5,081 nt of DNA from Streptococcus oralis (GTDB lineage: Bacteria; Bacillota; Bacilli; Lactobacillales; Streptococcaceae). The position numbers and the translations under genes were made by a program. Below the pieces are notes generated by a model. The model searched no databases. It had not been told where the DNA came from and was given only the letters and a program-made list of their open reading frames with translations. This document shows positions 1 to 4,324 of this stretch, one piece after another. Every line of letters begins with the position of its first letter. The stretch's first letter is position 1. The stretch is taken from NCBI GenBank assembly GCA_905370255.1, contig CAJPKC010000118.1:1-5081 (forward strand). The letters run 5' to 3'.

Positions 1-889
1 TCTCGAATATTTCCTAGGTCAAATCCTGTATATTCTTCTTTTTGGAGTTGACCGTAGCATTCCTCAAGAACATCTTTTGAATTCGTTTAATATCCTCAAT
101 ATTTTCTTCCTCAATCGCTAAATTTAAGGAAGTGATAATATTTCCAAAATCATGACGAAAACCTTTTAATTCTAAATAGAGGCCTTGAATTTTATTCATA
201 TACTGCTCCATTTGGCGTTGTTCGAACCTCTTTTGCTTCAACTCCATTTTCTTTTCATAACGATCTCGAACCGTCTTCATTTGAACCATGGTTCCAATAA
301 AGATCAAGAAACAAATCGTTGCTACCATGCTACCAAAACTATTGAAATGAGCAATATCACTTATCCAATGAGAAGCATTCAATACTAAGGTTAAAATAAG
401 ATAACTAACAATCAATTGTTGGACAAATTTCTTAAAAACCCGCTCTTTAAAATAGAGAAGATTCACTTCGAGAATCGTTAATACCTTCATAATTAAAATA
501 AGTGAGATAATTCGAATAGTTAAAAAGTAATAATCAGAGTATTGGTTAATTATACTATCACCAAAAATAGAAGAAGTAATTACAGATAAAAATGTATCTG
601 TACTTTCAACTGCTAGATAAATGATGAATGAGTAAAGAACCGCTATCTGACGTTGAAGATTACAAATAAAATAGTAATAAAGATAAAGAAATAGTGGCCA
701 TAGACATAACATTAGATAATCAATATGTAAATCAAAGTAATCTAAGACCACTGTGATGACAAATACAGCAACAACACCAGATCCTAAAATCAATTGTTTA
801 CTATATTTATTAAGTTTTTGATCAATTTTTAAAAAAGATAAAAAAATTGTAAAAATAGTTAAAATTGAGAATAGGGTATTTAGAAACAT
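1..889 (-). pseudogene. comD: ComD competence histidine kinase, frameshifted and cut by the left window edge
   Basis: ComD is the membrane receptor kinase for the competence-stimulating peptide; it phosphorylates the response regulator ComE. The first 291 codons show a hydrophobic N-terminal half with about six membrane segments (residues 1-205), a charged helical linker (205-240) and the phospho-acceptor box FRHDF at 244-248 with His246, as in HPK10-family kinases. Intact ComD is about 440 residues. Here the open frame ends at a TAG (16-14) soon after the H-box region. Shifting frame just before position 32 gives YTGFDLGNIR, which matches the conserved YTYFDLNNIEDS region of pneumococcal ComD as I recall it. 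One extra base in the T run at 39-43 (A run in the gene) would restore it. The ATG at 889-887 shares one base with the comC stop. The SD is AGGAGG (901-896). Family assignment is firm; whether the frameshift is real or a sequencing error is open. Confidence 0.88.
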
Positions 890-1032
890 CAGTTTCCTCC
901 TCTACCAAAAATAAGCCCAATAAGATCAGAAAAATTATTTTTTTTGCGTTTATCCCCTCCACAGATTTGCTGCAATTCTTTTTCTGTAAGAACCTTAAAT
1001 TCTTTAGAAACTGTTGATGGATTGTTTTTCAT
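889..1032 (-). CDS. comC: ComC competence-stimulating peptide precursor
   Basis: This 47-residue gene encodes the competence pheromone precursor, exported and cut after a double glycine by the ComAB transporter in streptococci. Residues 1-26 form the leader, with the motif LTEKELQQICGG ending in Gly25-Gly26. This fits the LxxxELxxIxGG pattern of bacteriocin-type leaders; the Cys just before the glycines is less usual. The predicted mature peptide is residues 27-47: it starts DKRKKNNFSD, continues with a hydrophobic stretch LIGLIF and ends GRGGN. A negative or polar first residue with Arg at position 3 is common in streptococcal CSPs. I do not recognise this exact pheromone. The ATG at 1032 has SD AGGAG (1045-1041) eight bases upstream. 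The TGA at 891-889 overlaps the comD ATG, so comC and comD are translationally linked. A run of eight A's (945-938) lies in the mature-peptide codons. Confidence 0.93.
   Translation of the reverse strand: MKNNPSTVSKEFKVLTEKELQQICGGDKRKKNNFSDLIGLIFGRGGN
896..901 (-). promoter_or_regulatory. comD Shine-Dalgarno sequence inside the comC coding region
   Basis: AGGAGG on the minus strand lies six bases before the comD ATG (889). The same bases lie in comC codons for Arg-Gly-Gly near its end, so the comD ribosome-binding site and the pheromone C-terminus share sequence. This supports the comD start and implies coupled translation. Confidence 0.85.
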
Positions 1033-1078
1033 AAAAAAATCTCCTTATAATTTATTTGATTATTAAATTATTAAATTT

Positions 1079-1107
1079 AATATACATAAATTTTAGTAAA
1101 AAATCAA
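1079..1107 (-). promoter_or_regulatory. Probable comCD promoter
   Basis: On the minus strand, TTGATT (1107-1102) and TATATT (1084-1079) are separated by 17 bases, a fair sigma-A-type promoter. Transcription would begin near 1072 and give a leader of about 40 bases before comC. The direct repeat at 1156-1127 ends 19 bases upstream of the -35 element, as expected for a ComE-activated promoter. The region is very AT-rich, so other -10 choices are possible. Confidence 0.6.
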
Positions 1108-1126
1108 AGACTTTTTTAACATTTCC

Positions 1127-1156
1127 GCTATTTGGTTCATTTTTACAGCTATTTGG
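1127..1156 (-). promoter_or_regulatory. ComE-box-like direct repeat upstream of comC
   Basis: On the minus strand the 9-base word CCAAATAGC occurs twice, at 1156-1148 and 1135-1127, with exactly 12 bases between copies (21-base period, two helical turns). Two 9-base repeats separated by 12 bases is the established ComE-box layout in front of comCDE and other early competence genes. The word differs from the pneumococcal consensus, so binding by the cognate ComE is inferred from layout and position. Confidence 0.78.
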
Positions 1157-1160
1157 AACG

Positions 1161-1219
1161 AAAAATCTAGTTTTTGCAATTTTTTTATCCCATCTGTTTA
1201 GAAAAATTCTAGTTTTTTT
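1161..1219. repeat. Two AT-rich CTAG-centred repeats
   Basis: AAAAATCTAGTTTTT (1161-1175) and a near copy with TTCTAG at its centre (1202-1219) lie about 41 bases apart, between the comC control repeat and the tRNA terminator. Each is a near palindrome. No function is known to me; in such AT-rich DNA this could be chance. Apart from these and the listed promoter, ComE box and terminator, I see nothing else in 1033-1269. Confidence 0.35.
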
Positions 1220-1231
1220 AAACTAAGTAAC

Positions 1232-1265
1232 AAAAAAACGTGATTTTTATACAAATCACGTTTTT
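1232..1265 (-). terminator. Rho-independent terminator after tRNA-Arg
   Basis: Arms AAAAACGTGATTT (1234-1246) and AAATCACGTTTTT (1253-1265) pair over 13 bases around a six-base loop. Read on the minus strand the hairpin begins five bases after the tRNA and ends in seven T's (1238-1232). It also has a T-run in the plus direction and could work both ways. It separates tRNA-Arg transcription from the comC promoter. Confidence 0.85.
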
Positions 1266-1269
1266 ATTT

Positions 1270-1343
1270 TGATCCCAGCAGGATTCGAACCTGCGACCGT
1301 TCGCTTAGAAGGCGAATGCTCTATCCAGCTGAGCTATGAGACC
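1270..1343 (-). tRNA. tRNA-Arg (anticodon TCT)
   Basis: The minus strand folds into a full 74-base cloverleaf. The acceptor arms GGTCTCA and TGGGATC pair with two G-U pairs; the D arm is GCTC/GAGC, the anticodon stem TTCGC/GCGAA with loop CTTCTAA, and the T arm GCAGG-TTCGAAT-CCTGC. The discriminator base is A73. Anticodon TCT (1309-1307) reads AGA/AGG arginine codons. CCA is not encoded; the next bases are AAAA, so it must be added by the CCA-adding enzyme. A tRNA-Arg next to comC is the known arrangement in pneumococcus and relatives. Confidence 0.97.
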
Positions 1344-1355
1344 AGATTTCTTTTT

Positions 1356-1384
1356 ATTCTATCAGAAAATAGGAGGAGCGTCAA
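1356..1384 (-). promoter_or_regulatory. Promoter of tRNA-Arg
   Basis: On the minus strand, TTGACG (1384-1379) and TAGAAT (1361-1356) lie 17 bases apart, with an extended -10 TG one base before the hexamer. Transcription would start near 1349, about six bases before the tRNA 5' end. The -35 lies just past the rlmH stop codon, so the tRNA has its own strong promoter and need not rely on rlmH read-through. Confidence 0.8.
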
Positions 1385-1387
1385 GAT

Positions 1388-1867
1388 TCATTTATGGTAA
1401 GGACTTCCTTGTTGAATCATAAATGCCCGGTAGATTTGTTCGATTAAAACAAGCTTCATCAATTGATGGGGAAGGGTTAACTTTCCAAAACTCATAAGTA
1501 AATTCGCTCGTTTTTTAACTGCTGAAGACAAACCTAGACTTCCTCCAATCACGAAGGTAATTTCAGAATACCCTCGTACAGTCACCTCTTCTAAGGCTTG
1601 ACTAAACTTCTCAGATGGAAATTGTTGCCCTTCAATCGCTAAGGCAATCACATACTCACGATCTCCAATTTTAGCTAATATGCGATTTCCTTCTTTTTCC
1701 AGGATTTGCTGATTTTCTAAATCACTGGCCCGATCAGGAGTTTTTTCATCCGGTAATTCTATCATTTCTATCTTCGTAAACCGCCCCAAGCGTTTCGTAT
1801 ACTCGGCGATTCCATCTTTTAAATACTTTTCTTTTAATTTTCCAACTGTTACAATCTTAATTTTCAT
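1388..1867 (-). CDS. rlmH: RlmH, 23S rRNA pseudouridine-1915 N3-methyltransferase
   Basis: RlmH is a small SPOUT-class enzyme that uses S-adenosylmethionine to methylate pseudouridine 1915 in helix 69 of 23S rRNA, acting on assembled 70S ribosomes. From the ATG at 1867 it is 159 residues, the usual family length. Visible marks are the N-terminal [17 protein letters not shown], the cofactor-site loop GGSLG (108-112) of the SPOUT knot, LPHQL (132-136), and the strictly conserved tail [15 protein letters not shown] with the catalytic-region Tyr-His-Lys at the C-terminus. An in-frame ATG two codons upstream (1873) is possible, but MKIK fits relatives better. Neither start has a Shine-Dalgarno sequence. 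The gene runs opposite to htrA and away from it, sharing a control region containing DnaA boxes. In staphylococci the orthologue (orfX) is the SCCmec attachment gene; no inserted element is seen here. Confidence 0.96.
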   Translation of the reverse strand: MKIKIVTVGKLKEKYLKDGIAEYTKRLGRFTKIEMIELPDEKTPDRASDLENQQILEKEGNRILAKIGDREYVIALAIEGQQFPSEKFSQALEEVTVRGYSEITFVIGGSLGLSSAVKKRANLLMSFGKLTLPHQLMKLVLIEQIYRAFMIQQGSPYHK

Positions 1868-1873
1868 ATTCAT

Positions 1874-1901
1874 ATTCTAACACAAATGAACTTATACACA
1901 A
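1874..1901 (-). promoter_or_regulatory. Probable rlmH promoter, possibly giving a leaderless mRNA
   Basis: On the minus strand an extended -10, TG-T-TAGAAT (hexamer 1879-1874), sits directly before the first rlmH ATG. A weak -35, TTGTGT (1901-1896), is 16 bases upstream. The usual start distance puts +1 at about 1867, the A of the favoured ATG. The -35 overlaps a DnaA box (1892-1900). Position and the missing SD support the call; the start site is inferred. Confidence 0.55.
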
Positions 1902-1996
1902 GTCTTCAACAAATAGACCAGCATCTATCTTTCAAAAAATGGCTCTATATTCACGTTTTTCACACTTATACACAGTTTTCCACAACTTGTGGAAAA
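1892..1996. promoter_or_regulatory. DnaA-box cluster between rlmH and htrA
   Basis: Four 9-mers resemble the DnaA box TTATCCACA: TTATACACA at 1892-1900 and 1966-1974 (one mismatch each), TTTTCCACA at 1976-1984, and its reverse complement TGTGGAAAA at 1988-1996 (one mismatch each). A weaker TTTTTCACA lies at 1956-1964. The TTTTCCACA form is also the main box type at oriC in this window. The cluster sits about 2.2 kb from oriC and overlaps the rlmH promoter while abutting the htrA promoter. It could titrate DnaA, help the origin, or control the two flanking genes. Confidence 0.7.
1976..1996. repeat. 21-bp perfect palindrome of two head-to-head DnaA boxes
   Basis: Arms TTTTCCACAA and TTGTGGAAAA flank a single central C (1986). 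The palindrome contains two opposed DnaA boxes three bases apart and ends nine bases before the CiaR box of htrA. Confidence 0.8.
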
Positions 1997-2005
1997 AATT
2001 TCCAT

Positions 2006-2038
2006 TTTAAGTTATAATTAAGAAACTAGGTCTATACT
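2006..2038 (+). promoter_or_regulatory. CiaR-type htrA promoter
   Basis: TTTAAG (2006-2011), five bases, ATTAAG (2017-2022), ten bases, then TATACT (2033-2038) as -10. This matches the established CiaR-activated layout NTTAAG-N5-WTTAAG-N10-TATAAT of the pneumococcal Cia regulon, of which htrA is a main member. Transcription would begin near 2045. A second -10-like TATAAT (2013-2018) lies within the CiaR box, with TGGAAA (1990-1995) 17 bases upstream, so a CiaR-independent start is possible. Confidence 0.85.
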
Positions 2039-2068
2039 TTTCCATAATTGGAACAATAGGAGAAAACT

Positions 2069-3247
2069 ATGAAACAACCATCAAATTTTCTAAAAAAAAT
2101 TTTGCAACTTTTACTTGTTCTTGTCATTGGGTTTACTGGAGGAATCTTAGGGACCTTGACCTCTTTCCAGTTTACCAAGGGGAATTCTACAAACCCTAGC
2201 CAAGAAATAAAATCTACCAAAGTTAATCGTGCTTATAAGAATACAACATCAACTAGTGAAGCTGTTGATAAGGTTAAAAATGCTGTTGTTTCTGTTATTA
2301 CCTATGCTGAAACCTCTGAAAAAGGCTTCATCAATGGAGAAACAGATTCTGATCCAGAAGTGGCTAGTGAAGGTTCAGGAGTTATCTATAAAAAAGATGG
2401 TAAAGACGCTTATTTAGTAACAAATGCCCACGTATTAATGGGAGCAACAAAAGCCGATATCCTCTTTGCAGATGGAAATAAAGTTTCTGGAGAAGTTGTT
2501 GGTTCTGATACTTTCTCAGATATTGCGGTTGTTAAAATCAGTTCAGATAATGTTACGACCGTGGCTGAATTTGGGGATTCATCTAAGTTGACTGTTGGAG
2601 AGACCGCAATCGCTATTGGTAGTCCTTTAGGAACAAAATTTGCCAATTCCGTTACCCAAGGGATTGTCTCTAGTCTCGGACGTACTGTGAAGCTCAAATC
2701 AGAAGACGGCCAAAATGTATCTACAAAAGCGTTGCAAACGGACGCTGCAATCAACCCAGGGAATTCTGGTGGTCCCCTTATTAATATTCAGGGACAAGTC
2801 ATCGGAATTACCTCAAGTAAAATCTCTTCAAATGGCCAAACTGCGGTTGAAGGAATGGGATTTGCAATTCCTGTAAATGATGTACAAAATATTATTGAAC
2901 ATTTAGAAAAAGATGGTAAAGTCATTCGTCCAGCTCTTGGAATTACCATGATGGACCTGGCTAACCTATCCTCTTCTGATCTTAGCCAATTAGACATTCC
3001 AAGCAAACTCAAAGGTGGGGTTCTTGTCCGCTCAGTTGAAAATGATATGCCGGCATCCAAATATTTGCGTCGATTAGATATCATTACAAAAATCGATGAC
3101 ACAACCATTGAATCAACTGCAGATTTACAATCTGCCCTCTATTCTCATCAAATTGGTGATAAAATTAAAATCATTTTCTATAGAGATGGTAAGCAAAAAA
3201 CAGCTACCATTGAGCTGACAAAATCTACAGAAAATCTTGGAAATTAA
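2069..3247 (+). CDS. htrA: HtrA/DegP-family surface serine protease
   Basis: HtrA is a membrane-anchored protease and chaperone on the outer cell surface; it degrades misfolded exported proteins and, in pneumococcus, limits competence. The 392-residue product matches the usual streptococcal length of about 393. It has a Lys-rich start and one membrane segment (about 10-32, rich in Leu/Val/Gly), a Ser/Thr/Asn-rich linker (37-65), a trypsin-like domain (about 66-280) and a single PDZ domain (about 285-383). The catalytic triad is intact: His121 in TNAHV, Asp151 in SDIAVV and Ser233 in GNSGG. The ATG at 2069 has SD AGGAGA (2058-2063) six to seven bases upstream. A CiaR-type promoter precedes it. 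parB follows 65 bases downstream with no good terminator between, so the two are probably co-transcribed. Confidence 0.97.
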   Translation: MKQPSNFLKKILQLLLVLVIGFTGGILGTLTSFQFTKGNSTNPSQEIKSTKVNRAYKNTTSTSEAVDKVKNAVVSVITYAETSEKGFINGETDSDPEVASEGSGVIYKKDGKDAYLVTNAHVLMGATKADILFADGNKVSGEVVGSDTFSDIAVVKISSDNVTTVAEFGDSSKLTVGETAIAIGSPLGTKFANSVTQGIVSSLGRTVKLKSEDGQNVSTKALQTDAAINPGNSGGPLINIQGQVIGITSSKISSNGQTAVEGMGFAIPVNDVQNIIEHLEKDGKVIRPALGITMMDLANLSSSDLSQLDIPSKLKGGVLVRSVENDMPASKYLRRLDIITKIDDTTIESTADLQSALYSHQIGDKIKIIFYRDGKQKTATIELTKSTENLGN

Positions 3248-3266
3248 GTAAATTTACAACAGTGTC

Positions 3267-3298
3267 AACACACCTTTACGAAATTGTAAAGGTGTGTT
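3267..3298 (+). other. Strong hairpin between htrA and parB, no U-tract
   Basis: Arms AACACACCTTTAC (3267-3279) and GTAAAGGTGTGTT (3286-3298) pair perfectly over 13 bases around loop GAAATT. What follows is ATGCTATATACATC and not a T-run, and the reverse strand has no T-run either. It is therefore a poor intrinsic terminator. It may be an RNA-processing or stability element, a partial terminator, or a control on parB translation, whose start lies 15 bases further on. Confidence 0.7.
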
Positions 3299-3312
3299 AT
3301 GCTATATACATC

Positions 3313-4074
3313 ATGGAAAAAATTGATATTATTGACGTAAAGCAAATACGAACCAATCCTTTTCAACCTCGTCAAACCTTTGTACAAGAAAAATTAGAAG
3401 AACTCGCAGCTTCAATCAAAGAAAATGGATTAATCCAGCCCATTATTGTTCGAAAATCTCCTATTGTTGGTTATGAACTACTTGCTGGAGAAAGACGCTA
3501 CCGAGCAGCTCAAATGGCTGGTTTCAAAGAAATCCCTGCGATTATAAGAGAATTATCAGATGATGACATGATCAAACAAGCCATTATCGAAAATTTACAA
3601 AGGGAAGATTTGAATCCAATTGAAGAGGCCGAATCCTACCAACATCTTATTGATAAAGGAGCTACCCATGAAGAAATTGCACAATTTATGGGAAAATCTC
3701 GTCCTTATATCAGCAACATGGTCCGTTTACTTCATCTCTCACCAGCTGTCAAAGAAGCCATCAAAAATGATCACATTTCACAAGGACATGCCCGCATTTT
3801 AGTTCCTTTAAAAGAAGATCTACAAATCTATTGGTTGGAACGAACTCTGAAAGAAGGGCTAAGCGTTCGTAGTTTGGAAGAAAAGGTTGGTCAAAAAAAG
3901 AAAAGGCCAAGTAAAAAAGAGAAAGAACTCTTTTTAGCACAGGAAGAAAACAGATTAAAAAAGATGCTGGGAACCGAAGTAGAAATCCGTCTGACAAAAC
4001 AAGAAAAAGGTAGTATTCATATTTCATTTAACAACCTTGATGAATACCAACGAATTATTAACAGTCTCAAATGA
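3313..4074 (+). CDS. parB: ParB/Spo0J chromosome-partitioning protein
   Basis: ParB binds parS sites near the origin, spreads as a CTP-dependent clamp and loads SMC condensin. Streptococci have ParB but lack the chromosomal ParA partner, consistent with no parA beside it. From the ATG at 3313 it is 253 residues, close to the 252 of pneumococcus. The N-terminal CTP-binding domain (1-105) shows NPFQPR (15-20), GERRYR (59-64) and ENLQREDLNPIEEA (93-106). A helix-turn-helix parS-binding region follows (about 117-140, GKSRPYISN), then a Lys-rich linker (190-205) and a C-terminal dimer domain ending YQRIINSLK. The frame is open upstream to a GTG at 3262, but that extension would read through the hairpin and does not resemble ParB. 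No SD stands at the usual distance from 3313; the nearest purine run, AAAGG (3288-3292), is 20 bases away. Confidence 0.96.
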   Translation: MEKIDIIDVKQIRTNPFQPRQTFVQEKLEELAASIKENGLIQPIIVRKSPIVGYELLAGERRYRAAQMAGFKEIPAIIRELSDDDMIKQAIIENLQREDLNPIEEAESYQHLIDKGATHEEIAQFMGKSRPYISNMVRLLHLSPAVKEAIKNDHISQGHARILVPLKEDLQIYWLERTLKEGLSVRSLEEKVGQKKKRPSKKEKELFLAQEENRLKKMLGTEVEIRLTKQEKGSIHISFNNLDEYQRIINSLK

Positions 4075-4088
4075 GGCTGTTATTTTTT
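4060..4088 (+). terminator. Rho-independent terminator overlapping the end of parB
   Basis: Arms AACAGTCTC (4060-4068) and GAGGCTGTT (4073-4081) pair over nine bases with one G-U pair and a four-base loop. TATTTTTT follows, with six T's at 4083-4088. The loop contains the first base of the parB stop codon TGA (4072-4074), so the last parB codons form part of the terminator. It closes the htrA-parB unit before the origin. Confidence 0.85.
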
Positions 4089-4106
4089 ATAACACAATTA
4101 ACAGAT

Positions 4107-4260
4107 TTATCCACTTCTTTAAAACTCCTCCTTACTTGATACTTCTACTTTCTTCTCTCTTATCCCCAACCTGTGGAAAACTTCTACACACATTGGGGAA
4201 AACTATTCACATATTGTGGAAAAAACTCTTTTTTATTCCCTCAGAACAAGTTGTGGAAAA
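4107..4260. other. oriC: oriC, DnaA-box region upstream of dnaA
   Basis: This AT-rich, gene-free stretch between parB and dnaA holds DnaA boxes in both orientations. The best are TTATCCACT (4107-4115, plus) and three TGTGGAAAA copies on the minus sense (4172-4180, 4215-4223, 4252-4260), each one mismatch from the consensus. Weaker matches are TTATCCCCA (4160-4168), TTCTACACA (4182-4190), CTATTCACA (4203-4211) and TGGGGAAAA (4194-4202, minus). DnaA-box clusters directly upstream of dnaA are typical of Firmicute origins. The unwinding element in bipartite Firmicute origins usually lies downstream of dnaA, outside this window. I saw no parS match here. Confidence 0.85.
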
Positions 4261-4282
4261 CTCCCTCCTTTTATGATAAAAT
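4254..4282 (+). promoter_or_regulatory. dnaA promoter overlapping a DnaA box
   Basis: An extended -10, TG-A-TAAAAT (hexamer 4277-4282), is preceded at 17 bases by a weak -35, TGGAAA (4254-4259). That -35 lies inside the DnaA box 4252-4260, which would suit DnaA repressing its own gene, as known in Bacillus subtilis. Transcription would begin near 4289, giving a leader of about 36 bases. Confidence 0.65.
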
Positions 4283-4324
4283 AAGAAAAACATAGCAAGT
4301 AAAAAATGAATAGGAGGGCGATAA

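Noticed and set aside
185..388. 67-codon plus-strand frame antisense to comD
   Set aside because: No SD, no recognisable protein, and it lies wholly inside the well-supported comD frame.
1234..1265. Possible parS site, because the hairpin arms contain ACGTGA and TCACGT
   Set aside because: The halves are split by a loop and flanks do not match the parS consensus TGTTTCACGTGAAACA; a terminator explains them. No parS match was found by eye elsewhere in the window.
1388..1450. SCC-like insertion at the 3' end of rlmH, as at staphylococcal orfX
   Set aside because: The rlmH end is intact and is followed directly by the tRNA-Arg promoter and gene; no repeats, recombinase gene or foreign cargo are seen.
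2032..3108. Frames of 62, 114 and 106 codons on the minus strand and 62 on the plus strand across htrA
   Set aside because: They are shadows of htrA, which has full length, intact catalytic residues, an SD and a promoter.
3262..3312. 17-codon N-terminal extension of ParB from a GTG at 3262
   Set aside because: The extension lies in the intergenic hairpin, does not resemble ParB, and the ATG at 3313 gives the family length and the expected MEK start.
3620..4027. 60-codon plus and 88-codon minus frames inside parB
   Set aside because: Shadows of parB with no own ribosome-binding site or family resemblance.
4037..4276. 79-codon plus-strand frame running from the end of parB through oriC
   Set aside because: It crosses the parB terminator and the DnaA boxes, has no SD, and its hydrophobic look follows from the AT-rich DNA.
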